From positions 1-33,259 of the forward strand of contig WLRQ01000029.1 in NCBI GenBank assembly GCA_009697815.1: a DNA stretch of 33,259 nucleotides, in the 5' to 3' direction. This stretch comes from Actinomycetota bacterium (GTDB lineage Bacteria > Actinomycetota > Actinomycetes > S36-B12 > CAIYMF01). Of the stretch, positions 1 to 7,454 are shown piece by piece. Position 1 is the stretch's first letter. Each line of letters begins with the position of its first letter. Below the pieces are notes generated by a model. It was not told the DNA's origin, did no database searches, and saw only the letters and a list, made by a program, of their open reading frames with translations. Made by a program: the position numbers and the translations under genes.

Positions 1-137
1 CGCGACATTCGCTGCGGCACGACCACGATCGTGCGACCGGCCTCACGGTAGGCCGTGACGCTGCGGCGACGACGGGTGCTACGACGCACCTCGACGCCGT
101 CGGGCAGCCCCGGGATCTCCACGACGCTCTGGCTCAT
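1..137 (-). CDS. M48/YgjP-like metallopeptidase, N-terminal fragment
   Basis: Only the first 45 codons are in the window; the gene runs off the left edge. The N-terminus reads MSQSVVEIPGLPDGVEVRRS, followed by an Arg-rich strand and a TIVVVPQRMS segment. This resembles the start of the actinobacterial YgjP/SprT-like metal-dependent hydrolases often annotated as M48 family metallopeptidase and found near uvrD2. The HExxH zinc motif expected later in the protein lies outside the window, so the family call rests on the N-terminus and the location. There is no Shine-Dalgarno sequence; a TAAGTT -10-like hexamer ends 7 bases before the ATG, which suggests a leaderless transcript. The gene is divergent from the DUF5679 cluster. 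Confidence 0.6.
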   Translation of the reverse strand, partial: MSQSVVEIPGLPDGVEVRRSTRRRRSVTAYREAGRTIVVVPQRMS

Positions 138-144
138 GCCCAGG

Positions 145-175
145 AACTTAGCCCGCGCTGGTGACAGCGTCACCA
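145..175 (-). promoter_or_regulatory. Leaderless-type promoter with overlapping palindrome
   Basis: On the minus strand, TAAGTT (complement of 145-150) sits 7 bases before the metallopeptidase ATG, the TANNNT-N7-ATG layout typical of leaderless actinobacterial transcripts. A perfect 7-3-7 palindrome, TGGTGAC-agc-GTCACCA (159-175), covers the place of the -35 element. Such a position suits a dimeric repressor. The regulator is unknown. Confidence 0.45.
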
Positions 176-342
176 ACCCCCGCGACACACCGACCTCCGC
201 ACCTCCTCGTCACAAAGCGCGAGAACTATTTTCCATCCACAGGCAGTGGACAACGTCTGCGCAGGCCATGAGCGGTGAACCCTCGGAGACTCGTGACTTG
301 TCCCCCGGCCGTCCACCATCGGTCCACAGCGACGCGCCGCAT

Positions 343-364
343 AGTCCCCAGGTAGTCCCCAGGT
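343..364. repeat. Two tandem copies of an 11-bp unit
   Basis: AGTCCCCAGGT occurs twice head to tail (343-353 and 354-364), without mismatch, about 28 bases upstream of the -35-like hexamer at 392. It could be a paired activator site or a chance duplication. Confidence 0.6.
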
Positions 365-391
365 CTGTCAACAAGGTGGGGGTGACGCCCA

Positions 392-421
392 TTGACCACC
401 GATCATCTGCGGGCCTAGGTT
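392..421 (+). promoter_or_regulatory. Candidate sigma-70-type promoter
   Basis: TTGACC (392-397) is followed after 18 bases by TAGGTT (416-421), a reasonable match to the -35/-10 consensus of the actinobacterial housekeeping sigma factor. Transcription would start near 428, just before the nested hairpin, and could continue about 370 bases to the DUF5679 gene. The prediction rests on sequence only. Confidence 0.4.
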
Positions 422-430
422 CCTCACCGA

Positions 431-503
431 AGGAGCCCTCGGGATAACGGGTCGCCGTCAGCAAGGGGAAGGCGGACGGCGACTGTGAGCCCCGAGGGCT
501 CCT
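431..503 (+). ncRNA. Predicted nested hairpin RNA element
   Basis: Two perfect inverted repeats are nested. The outer arms are 431-443 and 491-503 (13 pairs, AGGAGCCCTCGGG with its complement). The inner arms are 451-459 and 475-483 (9 pairs, GTCGCCGTC). Together they fold into a long rod with two internal loops and a 15-base terminal loop. The element begins a few bases after the predicted start from the promoter at 392-421. There is no U-run after either end, so it does not look like an intrinsic terminator. I do not recognise it as a known riboswitch, 6S, SRP or 6C RNA. The strand is inferred from the promoter. Confidence 0.35.
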
Positions 504-799
504 CCCATCTCTGCCAGGGCCAGGCAGCACAGCGTCACGCCCGCGCCATCGCGTGCCCTCGCCCCGCAACGAACTCCACGTGGGACCCCTCCTCAGACCC
601 CGCGAGATATCCCGATATGCGGCATTCATCACCAATCTTCGTCCGCCCAGGGGCGCGCCGCGCGTGGATCTGGGGCATCGAGCGCGTAGTGTCGAGCCAG
701 CCCCAGGCCACCCCGGTGGCCCGTGCTGTCCTCGGGCCAGAATCCCGGCAACGGGTTCGGTGACCGGGGCGGCATGTATCCACACCAGGAGGAGACCCC

Positions 800-961
800 A
801 TGGCGGACGAGAGTTACACAGGCGAGGCGTACTGCGTGAAGTGCAAGGAGAAGCGTCCGTTCACCGGCGTCGTCGTCGAGAAGAACGGCCGTCGCATGGC
901 GCAGGGCATCTGCCCCGTCTGCAACACCAAGGTCAACAGGATCCTCGGCAACAAGGCCTGA
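800..961 (+). CDS. DUF5679 small zinc-ribbon protein
   Basis: A 53-residue protein with two CxxC pairs, CVKC at 12-15 and CPVC at 38-41, and a basic linker (KEKRPFTG, KNGRRM). This is the DUF5679 pattern, a small protein conserved in actinobacteria; the cysteines probably hold one zinc ion, and many such proteins bind nucleic acid or protein partners. Function is unknown. A strong AGGAGGAG Shine-Dalgarno at 787-794 with 5-base spacing fixes the ATG. It is the first gene of a rightward cluster with the E1-like protein and the ABC1 kinase, an order I recall as Rv3196A-Rv3196-Rv3197 in M. tuberculosis. A terminator-like hairpin follows its stop. Confidence 0.8.
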   Translation: MADESYTGEAYCVKCKEKRPFTGVVVEKNGRRMAQGICPVCNTKVNRILGNKA

Positions 962-971
962 GCTCGACCCT

Positions 972-1012
972 GACGGCGTCCCGTCCCGCGAACGTGCGGG
1001 TGGGGCGCCGTC
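972..1012 (+). terminator. Hairpin downstream of DUF5679 gene
   Basis: GACGGCG (972-978) pairs with CGCCGTC (1006-1012), and an inner CCCGCG/TGCGGG stem (985-990 with 995-1000) closes on an AACG loop, with a small internal loop between them. It lies 11 bases after the stop codon. There is no true U-tract, as is usual for actinobacterial terminators, so read-through to the next gene is possible. Confidence 0.5.
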
Positions 1013-1015
1013 GTC

Positions 1016-1048
1016 GTTGGCACAGCGTCGCGGTTGGCACAGCGTCGC
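1016..1048. repeat. 17-bp tandem duplication
   Basis: GTTGGCACAGCGTCGC is present at 1016-1031 and again at 1033-1048, a repeat of period 17 directly after the terminator-like hairpin and upstream of the E1-like gene. No function can be assigned. Confidence 0.65.
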
Positions 1049-1130
1049 CGACCGATCGGCCGAGGTCTAGCCGATCCGCGCTGTGGATCGCGCCGACGAT
1101 GCACAGAATCTCCCGCCGACAGTTGCGCCC

Positions 1131-2192
1131 ATGAGCCGACACCTCCCCCTTGCCCGACCCGGCCGACCCGTTCTGCGCCGCGGCGCCGATCAAGTTCAGA
1201 TCGGGATCGATCCCGAACGCGCGGTGATCGTCGATCGACTTTCGGACGTCGCAAGCTCCGCCCTCGTGCACCTCGACGGCACCACGGCCCGGCACGAGGT
1301 ACTGCGCCTAGCACCCGAGCTCGACGCCGTGCTCGACCAGCTCCACGAGCGTGGCCTCCTCGACGACGATCCGGGCCCCACCCCCACACTCGGCGCCACA
1401 CGGCGTGAGCGGCTCGCCCCCGACATCGCGAGCCTGTCGATCGGCTCTGCCAGCAGCTCCGTCGCGGTGCAGACCATGGCACGGAGAGCGCGCTCGGCCG
1501 TGGTCGTCCGCGGCCACGACCGAGTGGCCGCGCACATCGCGCTCGGCCTTGCCTCGGCAGGCGTAGGAACCGTGGCACTCCAGGGCGGAGACCATCTCGT
1601 CTCGAGCGCCGATTTCACCACTGTGGGCCCGCACGAACCCCACCTGTCCTGGCGTGAGGAGGTGTCCGAGGCTGTGCGGCGACAAGGCGCCCACCCCACG
1701 ACCCTGGCGATGCGCACGAGGCGCCCGGTGCTCACGATCGTGTGCTCTGCAGCCGACATCGACGTTCCTTGGACCGACCCCGAGCTCGCCGACGATCTGC
1801 TCGGCGACTCGATCCCGCACCTCGCCGTCGCGGTCGCTGGCGAAGCTGCGCGGGTCGGGCCACTCGTGATCCCGGGGCATACTGCGTGCCTGTGGTGCCT
1901 CGACCACAGATCCCGCGACCTCGACCAGGCCTGGCCCGCCCTCGCGGACCAGATCCGGCTCCGGCATAGCGTCGCGCGCGCGCACAGCGGCGTCCTCGCG
2001 ACCGTAGCCGCAGGGTTCGCCGTCGCTCAGTCGTTGCACCTGATCGACGGCCCCGACTCTCTCGCGCCGGTGACAACCCGGGCCCAGGTCGAGTTCCGCG
2101 CTCCGGATGCACTCGGTGTCGTGCTCCCGGTCGTGCCTCACCCCGTCTGCGGGTGCGGGTGGGGCGGAACCACCCTCACAATGGTGGTGTGA
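1131..2192 (+). CDS. TOMM precursor leader peptide-binding protein (E1-like)
   Basis: A 353-residue protein. Residues about 10-80 form a region that resembles the leader-peptide-binding part of cyclodehydratase partner proteins. Residues 120-330 resemble an E1/ThiF-type Rossmann domain, with a degenerate nucleotide-binding segment near 123-150 (VVVRGHDRVAAHIALG instead of GxGxxG). CLWC (253-256) and CGC (340-342) would bind a structural zinc. In thiazole/oxazole-modified microcin pathways such proteins deliver the precursor to YcaO, but no YcaO or precursor gene is nearby, so the role here is open. Start choice is uncertain: the ATG at 1131 has no clear Shine-Dalgarno, and an in-frame GTG lies at 1083. 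The stop overlaps the ABC1 kinase start by 4 bases. Confidence 0.7.
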   Translation: MSRHLPLARPGRPVLRRGADQVQIGIDPERAVIVDRLSDVASSALVHLDGTTARHEVLRLAPELDAVLDQLHERGLLDDDPGPTPTLGATRRERLAPDIASLSIGSASSSVAVQTMARRARSAVVVRGHDRVAAHIALGLASAGVGTVALQGGDHLVSSADFTTVGPHEPHLSWREEVSEAVRRQGAHPTTLAMRTRRPVLTIVCSAADIDVPWTDPELADDLLGDSIPHLAVAVAGEAARVGPLVIPGHTACLWCLDHRSRDLDQAWPALADQIRLRHSVARAHSGVLATVAAGFAVAQSLHLIDGPDSLAPVTTRAQVEFRAPDALGVVLPVVPHPVCGCGWGGTTLTMVV

Positions 2193-3499
2193 CCGACCTT
2201 CCCCGCCGTGCCGTGAGCCGTGGTGCCCGCTTGGCCGCGCTCCCGCTCGGGTACGCAGGACGCACCGCACTCGGGCTCGGCAAGCGGGTCGGCGGCAAGA
2301 ACGCCGAGCTCGTCGCGAGTGAGATCCAGCAGCGGACGGCCGAGCAGGTCTTCAAGACCCTCGGTGAGCTCAAGGGCGGCGCGATGAAGTTCGGCCAGGC
2401 CATGAGCATTTTCGAGGTGGCACTGCCCGAAGAACTGCTCGCCCCTTACCGGGCCACGCTGACCAAGCTTCAGGACGCCGCACCCCCGATGCCTGCCACC
2501 ACGGTGCGCGCCTGCATGGCCGAAGGACTCGGCGAGGACTGGCTCTCCCGTTTCTCCGAGTTCGACGACATCCCTGCCGCGGCGGCGTCGATCGGCCAGG
2601 TGCACCGAGCGAGGTGGCACGACGGTCGCGAGGTGGCAGTCAAGATCCAGTACCCCGGTGCGGGGAAGGCCCTGATGGGCGACCTCAACCAGGTCTCACG
2701 CATGGCGCGGATGTTCGCCTCACTCGCCCCCGGACTCGACATCAAGCCGCTGCTAGCCGAACTCAAGGACCGCGCCGCCGAGGAGCTGGACTACCTCACC
2801 GAGTCGCAATCGCAGCGCCAGTTCGCCGCGGCCTACGAAGGGGATGAGGATTTCGTGGTGCCTCACGTGCTCGCGGCATCTCCCACCGTGGTGGTCTCCG
2901 AGTGGCTCGAGGGGTACTCCCTGGCTCAAGTGATCACCGACGGCACTCCCGAGGAACGCAATCACTTCGGCACGCTCTACCTCCGGTTCCTGATGTCCGG
3001 GCCGATGCGCGCGGGCCTGCTGCATGCCGATCCACACCCGGGCAACTACCGAGTGCTGCCCGATGGCCGCCTCGGGGTGCTCGACTTCGGGGCCGTCGCC
3101 CGACTGCCCGAGGGCCCTCCCGCAGCGATGGGCCAGCTACTCCGTATCGCCATGCTCGGCGATGGCGACGCAATCGTCGAGGGACTGAGGTCCGAGGGCT
3201 TCCTCAAGCCCGGGATCGACGTCGACCCTTCACTGCTGCTCGACTATCTCGGCCCATTCGCCGAACCGGCCCGGCACGAGTACTTCCACTTCAACCGAGG
3301 GTGGATGCGCGATCACTTCACGCGGATCAACGACCCTCGTCGCCCGGATTTCACGATCGGATTCAAGATCAACCTGCCACCGTCGTACATGCTGATCCAC
3401 CGTGTGTGGCTCGGAGGTATCGGGGTGCTCTCGCAGATGGACGCCACGGTGCCGATGCGCGGAGAGCTCCAGCGCTGGCTCCCCTCGTTCGTGGCCTGA
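2189..3499 (+). CDS. ABC1/UbiB-family (AarF-like) protein kinase-like ATPase
   Basis: A 436-residue member of the ABC1/ADCK/UbiB atypical kinase family. Family hallmarks are all visible: KFGQ (67-70, the KxGQ motif), the alanine-rich loop [11 protein letters not shown] (131-141) that replaces the glycine loop, the VAVK lysine (152), AAEELDYL (197-203), the catalytic HADPHPGN (279-286) and LDFG (298-301). Known members act as ATPases in lipid or isoprenoid-quinone metabolism; the substrate here is unknown. The GTG start gives a GTGA overlap with the E1-like gene, so the two are probably translationally coupled. Mycobacteria have a homologue at the same place next to whiB7, which is not present here. 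Confidence 0.88.
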   Translation: MTDLPRRAVSRGARLAALPLGYAGRTALGLGKRVGGKNAELVASEIQQRTAEQVFKTLGELKGGAMKFGQAMSIFEVALPEELLAPYRATLTKLQDAAPPMPATTVRACMAEGLGEDWLSRFSEFDDIPAAAASIGQVHRARWHDGREVAVKIQYPGAGKALMGDLNQVSRMARMFASLAPGLDIKPLLAELKDRAAEELDYLTESQSQRQFAAAYEGDEDFVVPHVLAASPTVVVSEWLEGYSLAQVITDGTPEERNHFGTLYLRFLMSGPMRAGLLHADPHPGNYRVLPDGRLGVLDFGAVARLPEGPPAAMGQLLRIAMLGDGDAIVEGLRSEGFLKPGIDVDPSLLLDYLGPFAEPARHEYFHFNRGWMRDHFTRINDPRRPDFTIGFKINLPPSYMLIHRVWLGGIGVLSQMDATVPMRGELQRWLPSFVA

Positions 3500-3503
3500 G
3501 GCG

Positions 3504-3695
3504 TCAGCGCACCGCGAGCCCGAGATGGCACTCGATGTCGCTGAGCGCCGCGCGGGTGCACGACGAGCAATAGCGCACGTCGGTGGTGCCCGCCCGCACG
3601 GTCATGCCGCCGAGCGCACGCAAGGCCGAGACGTCGTCGCCCTCGATATCGGCCCCGAACGGATAGCCGCAGCCTGCACAGTTCGGACCGCCCAT
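3504..3695 (-). CDS. Small CxxC zinc-ribbon-like protein
   Basis: A 63-residue protein with two cysteine pairs, CAGC (6-9) and CSSC (43-46), plus a later Cys56, which suggests a single zinc site. I do not recognise a named family. The ATG has a good Shine-Dalgarno (GGAGAAGG, read leftward, 3 bases before the start). The gene ends 4 bases from the end of the convergent ABC1-kinase gene, so it fills the space neatly as a real gene would. The function is unknown; the cysteine pattern is compatible with nucleic-acid or protein binding. Confidence 0.6.
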   Translation of the reverse strand: MGGPNCAGCGYPFGADIEGDDVSALRALGGMTVRAGTTDVRYCSSCTRAALSDIECHLGLAVR

Positions 3696-3848
3696 AGTCC
3701 TTCTCCCGCAATGAGATTGTCCGGATACACCTGCACGTGCAAAGGCTCGACCAGGACGACCACACGCACCGATCAGCCCTGGTCACAGCGCGATCCTGCA
3801 CCCACCTAAGCCATTGGTGTGCCACCTTTGCGGCGCGGCGCGGCGCAT

Positions 3849-3897
3849 GCAATCATTGCCCCGCAAAATTGTCACCGGTAGATGCCCCCTGGGTACA
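3849..3897 (+). promoter_or_regulatory. Candidate promoter and palindrome upstream of the PNPOx-like gene
   Basis: TTGTCA (3869-3874) and GGTACA (3892-3897) are separated by 17 bases and lie about 50 bases before the ATG. A 5-1-5 palindrome, GCAAT-c-ATTGC (3849-3859), sits 9 bases upstream of the -35 hexamer, a location used by activators. Confidence 0.35.
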
Positions 3898-3946
3898 CGA
3901 GGGTCACCCAGGATCGCCGAGGTGGCCATGAGACGGAGTTGGAGAG

Positions 3947-4615
3947 ATGAGCCGCTACGACGACCCCCGGGTACCACTGCCAGGCAGCCGGGGTGAACAC
4001 GAGGCCCAGCAGGAGTACGACACCACGCACCGAGCGCTGGCCTTCTACGACCACCAGGTGCTCACCTATCTCAACCCGCTGATGCAGCAGTTCATCGCCC
4101 AGCAGGAGATGGTGTTCGTGGCCTCGGCCGATGCTGGGGGCGAGTGCGACTCAAGCTTCCGGGCAGGAGCACCCGGATTCGTCCACGTCCTGGATGAGAA
4201 CACGTTGGCACTTCCGGAGTATCGCGGCAATGGTGTGATGGCCACCATCGGCAATATTCGCGAGAACGCGCACATCGGGCTCATGTTCATCGACTTCTAT
4301 CGCACCACCGTGGGCCTCCATGTCAACGGCAAGGTTCGTGACATGGGAAGTGGTGAACTCCTCGCCCGGGGCGGCCTATCACCCGCGCTCGAGGCGGCGG
4401 CGACAGCCACCGGTCCACTGACAGCCCTCATATGGCATGTCGTGGAGGTCGAGGAAGCTTTCATCCACTGCGCCAAGCACATTCCGCATCTGCAGAAGCT
4501 CGAGAAGCCGATCCACTGGAGCACCGACGACCCCGTGTTCAAGGGCGGCGACGCGTTCCATGCCAAGTCCGGCGAACGGCCGTGGCTCGCGGCATCGCCG
4601 CCAGTGGAGAGCTGA
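3947..4615 (+). CDS. Pyridoxamine 5'-phosphate oxidase family (FMN-binding split-barrel) protein
   Basis: A 222-residue protein with the split beta-barrel fold of PNPOx-like flavoproteins. Visible signatures are MVFVASADAGGECDSSFRAG near 50-70, FVHVLDENTLALPEYRGNG around 75-95 and HIGLMFIDFYRTTVGLHVNG around 108-127, which correspond to the FMN-contact strands. Actinobacterial members use FMN or F420 to reduce varied substrates; this subfamily is not vitamin B6-synthetic as far as I know, and the substrate is unknown. The start has a GGAG at 3935-3938 with 8-base spacing. It is convergent with uvrD2, 18 bases apart. Confidence 0.8.
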   Translation: MSRYDDPRVPLPGSRGEHEAQQEYDTTHRALAFYDHQVLTYLNPLMQQFIAQQEMVFVASADAGGECDSSFRAGAPGFVHVLDENTLALPEYRGNGVMATIGNIRENAHIGLMFIDFYRTTVGLHVNGKVRDMGSGELLARGGLSPALEAAATATGPLTALIWHVVEVEEAFIHCAKHIPHLQKLEKPIHWSTDDPVFKGGDAFHAKSGERPWLAASPPVES

Positions 4616-4633
4616 CCTCGGAGCTGTTGAGAG

Positions 4634-6835
4634 TCAGAGCGAGTCGCCGGCGACAACCGGGGGGTCCTCACCACGCACCAGTGCCAGCACGGCGTCGGAG
4701 TAGGCCTCGAGCTTGCGGGCCCCGATACCCGGAATCGCCACGAGCGCGCGGGTATCGGAGGGAAGGTCAGTGGCGATTCCCTCGAGGGTGGCGTCGGTGA
4801 AGACGACGTAGGCCGGCACCGAGCGTCGCTCGGACTCCTCCTTGCGCCAGGCCTTGAGACGGTCGAAGAGATCTTCGTCGTAGGACGCGGGGCACTCGCG
4901 ACACCGACTACGCGCAGACTCGGCCCCGGTGACGAGCGACTTACCGCACACCTTGCACGCAGCCGGGCCACGGCGTCGGCCGCGCTCAGTGCTGCGCGAC
5001 CCGCTGCCGCGCACAACACCACCCGCGGCACCCGAGGCCTCGACAGCGGCGCCAAAGGCCGCGTCGAGGAACGGGGAACGCTCACGTCGACCACGCCCTG
5101 CTCGACTGCGGGCCCACGACAAGCCCAGGTGCACACGAGCGCGGGTACAGGCGACGTAGAAAAGCCGCCGCTCCTCTTCGAGCCGGGCGGGGGTATCGGC
5201 GTATTGGATCGGAAAGGTGCCCTGCACCAGACCGACGACGAACACGGCATCCCACTCGAGCCCCTTGGCCGCGTGCACAGTGGAAAGGGTGACACCGTCA
5301 GCGGTCGGCGCCGCTTGCGTGGCCGCCCGGAGATCGAGATCGGCCACGAGATCGGCGAGGCCCGCCTCCGGATTAGCGGCGGCAAGATCGTCAGCGAGGG
5401 TGACGAGGCGCAGCAGGTTCTCCCAACGCTCACGGACGGCACCCGTGCCGCTCGGGGGCTCCTGGGCCCAGCCCATCGCGGACAGCACCGAGCGGACGTC
5501 GTCGGAGAGCAGGCTCGACACCTCGCCCCCGCGGGCCGCACCGCGCAGCCGGGTGACGGCCTCGCGTACCTCGCCACGCTGGAAGAACGCGGATTCTCCC
5601 CGCAGCACATAAGGAATCGAGGCCTCGGCCAGTGCCTCTTCGAACACCTCGGACTGCGCATTGATGCGGTAGAGGATGGCGATCTCTCGTGCCGGAGTGC
5701 CTGCGGCGATGAGAGCGGAGATCGCCTTCGCGACGGCGGACGCCTCACCCGGCTCATCGTCGTGGGCGCGCACCACGGGCTCGGGCCCATCGGCGCGGGT
5801 TGCGCGCAGCTCGAGCCGCAGCTTGGCCTCGGGGCCCGTCGCACTGGCCAGAACACGATTCGCCAGCGCCACCACCTGCGGGGTAGAGCGGTAGGACCGC
5901 ACCAGGCGTACCTCGGTGGCATGGGGGAAACGCGAGCGAAAGTCGACGAGATAGGACGAGCTCGCACCCGTGAAGGTGTAGATGGTCTGGCTGGCATCGC
6001 CGACAACACAGAGGTCGTCGCGGTCGCCGAGCCAGAGCTCGAGGAGCCGCTGCTGCAAGGGGTTGACGTCTTGGTACTCATCGACCGTGAACCAGCGATA
6101 AGCCGTGCGGATCTCATCGACGATATCGGGGCGGGTGTCGAGCATCCCGACGGTGAGCAGCAGGACATCCTCGAAGTCGATGAGCCCCTCGGCTGTCTTG
6201 CGGTCGTCGTAGGCCGCGTAGATCGTCGCGATATCGGCGTGGGTGAGGTTGCCGGGTGGTTCGCGTCGCGCCCGGAGCGCTGCCGCGGGGTAGTCCGGTG
6301 CCACCACCTGGCTGGCCTTGGCCCACTCGATCTCGCCGGCGACGTCGCGGGCCAGTGACGGGTCGGAGAATCCGGCACGTCGCAGGACGGGCGCAAGGAT
6401 GCGGGCCTTACTCGGGAGGATCTCGGGAACCGCGCCGCCGATCACACGGGGCCAGAAGTAGCGGAGCTGGCGAAGCGCCGCCGCGTGGAAGGTGCGGGCC
6501 TGGACCCCCTCGACTCCGAGCTCGGCGAGCCGCTGGCGCATCTCGCCCGCGGCTCGCGCGGTGAAGGTAACCGCGAGGGTGCGGCGGGGGTCGTGCTGGC
6601 CGGTGAGGGTGGCGTAGGCGATGCGGTGGGTGATCGCGCGTGTCTTGCCGGTGCCAGCACCCGCCAGCACGACGACCGGGCCCGACACTGCCAGCGCGAC
6701 CTCGCGCTGCTCGGGATCGAGGGCCTCGAGGACGGCGTCGGGACCACTCGGGCGGACGGGGCTGACCCGGCCGGGCCGCCGCGAACCCGCAGCAGCACTG
6801 GCAGGCGGGTCGAGGTTGTCGGTCACGTTCGACAT
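4634..6835 (-). CDS. uvrD2: ATP-dependent DNA helicase UvrD2
   Basis: A 733-residue superfamily 1A 3'-5' DNA helicase. The N-terminal motor begins near residue 38 with Walker A AGAGTGKT (58-65) and contains the motif II sequence DEYQDV. C-terminal to it are a four-cysteine zinc motif (C627, C630, C645, C648) and an HRDC domain from about 650 to 725. This arrangement is characteristic of mycobacterial UvrD2, described as an essential helicase in M. tuberculosis in which the tetracysteine part matters for activity. It acts in DNA repair or replication. I chose the ATG giving MSNVTD; further upstream codons look like low-information extension. It is divergent from mycoredoxin, as in Mycobacterium. 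Confidence 0.93.
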   Translation of the reverse strand: MSNVTDNLDPPASAAAGSRRPGRVSPVRPSGPDAVLEALDPEQREVALAVSGPVVVLAGAGTGKTRAITHRIAYATLTGQHDPRRTLAVTFTARAAGEMRQRLAELGVEGVQARTFHAAALRQLRYFWPRVIGGAVPEILPSKARILAPVLRRAGFSDPSLARDVAGEIEWAKASQVVAPDYPAAALRARREPPGNLTHADIATIYAAYDDRKTAEGLIDFEDVLLLTVGMLDTRPDIVDEIRTAYRWFTVDEYQDVNPLQQRLLELWLGDRDDLCVVGDASQTIYTFTGASSSYLVDFRSRFPHATEVRLVRSYRSTPQVVALANRVLASATGPEAKLRLELRATRADGPEPVVRAHDDEPGEASAVAKAISALIAAGTPAREIAILYRINAQSEVFEEALAEASIPYVLRGESAFFQRGEVREAVTRLRGAARGGEVSSLLSDDVRSVLSAMGWAQEPPSGTGAVRERWENLLRLVTLADDLAAANPEAGLADLVADLDLRAATQAAPTADGVTLSTVHAAKGLEWDAVFVVGLVQGTFPIQYADTPARLEEERRLFYVACTRARVHLGLSWARSRAGRGRRERSPFLDAAFGAAVEASGAAGGVVRGSGSRSTERGRRRGPAACKVCGKSLVTGAESARSRCRECPASYDEDLFDRLKAWRKEESERRSVPAYVVFTDATLEGIATDLPSDTRALVAIPGIGARKLEAYSDAVLALVRGEDPPVVAGDSL

Positions 6836-7085
6836 CCTCGCAGTCGGGTCGGACGGGGTTGGCGATCCGGTCCCCGCTGTCCACATGACGCGCCCGGATA
6901 CCCGCTCAGGTGACGGTGAAAGGCCTGGGCAGACCTGGCTCGAGCACCCCGGCCGGGCCGTGACAGGGTTGCCGGGAACAACCGCGCGGCTCTGGTGCGT
7001 TGACGCCACTGCCGGGCGGATGCCCGGGCCGCGCCCCTACTCTCGCGGCGACCACGTACCACAATGTCGAGGAGCACGATCGGCC

Positions 7086-7325
7086 ATGTCGTTCACGATG
7101 TACAGCACGCCCTGGTGCGGCTACTGCAGCCGATTGAAGTCACAGCTCACGCGCGAGGGCATCACCTTCACCGAGGTCGACATCGAGCAGGACCCCACGG
7201 CTGCCGACTACGTCATGAGCGTCAACGGGGGCAACCAGACCGTGCCGACCGTGGTCTTCGCCGACGGCAGTGCCGCGACGAACCCGAGCCTGAAGGATAT
7301 CCAGGCCAAGCTGGCCTCGCTCTAG
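7086..7325 (+). CDS. mrx1: Mycoredoxin (glutaredoxin-like, WCGYC)
   Basis: A 79-residue glutaredoxin-fold protein with the active-site motif WCGYC (10-14) and the cis-proline segment TVPTVVF near 53-59. Mycoredoxin-1 reduces protein-mycothiol mixed disulfides in actinobacteria, which use mycothiol instead of glutathione, and acts in the cytoplasm. Length and the position divergent from uvrD2 match Rv3198A. GAGGAG at 7069-7074 is the likely Shine-Dalgarno, with a rather long 11-base spacing. A hairpin terminator follows the stop codon. Confidence 0.9.
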   Translation: MSFTMYSTPWCGYCSRLKSQLTREGITFTEVDIEQDPTAADYVMSVNGGNQTVPTVVFADGSAATNPSLKDIQAKLASL

Positions 7326-7330
7326 ATCAT

Positions 7331-7364
7331 CGGGCGAGGCGTCCGCACATGCTGGCCTCGCCCG
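7331..7364 (+). terminator. Hairpin terminator after mycoredoxin
   Basis: CGGGCGAGGC (7331-7340) pairs perfectly with GCCTCGCCCG (7355-7364) around a 14-base loop, 5 bases after the mycoredoxin stop. There is no U-tract. Being a perfect dyad it may also serve the convergent guaA transcript. Confidence 0.65.
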
Positions 7365-7454
7365 TCGCGACGACGTGCAGGCGAGCCCGCGTCACGAGAG
7401 CCCGTGCGATGTCCTTCTGACGGGCCAGAACACCGACGTGGTCTGCCTGGTGGA

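Larger units (their letters stand above)
138..799. other. Long intergenic region between divergent genes
   Basis: About 660 bases without a convincing gene. Open frames on both strands are Arg/Pro-rich and match no family I recognise. The stretch holds the palindrome at 159-175, a perfect 11-bp tandem repeat at 343-364, a sigma-70-like site at 392-421, a nested hairpin at 431-503 and a small ATATC-cc-GATAT inverted repeat at 607-618. It could carry a structured leader or a small RNA. Confidence 0.5.

Noticed and set aside
607-618. ATATC-cc-GATAT inverted repeat
   Set aside because: Only 5 pairs, with no promoter around it; too short to call an operator.
210-785. Leftward open frame of about 191 codons in the first intergenic region
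   Set aside because: Composition is Arg/Gly/Pro-rich with no domain, and it overlaps the promoter and hairpin arms; no Shine-Dalgarno fits. It cannot be excluded entirely but is not supported.
5129-6358. Long rightward open frame of about 409 codons
   Set aside because: It lies fully antisense to uvrD2, whose helicase motifs, zinc cysteines and HRDC domain are clear; its translation is Gly/Arg/Asp-rich with no family pattern.
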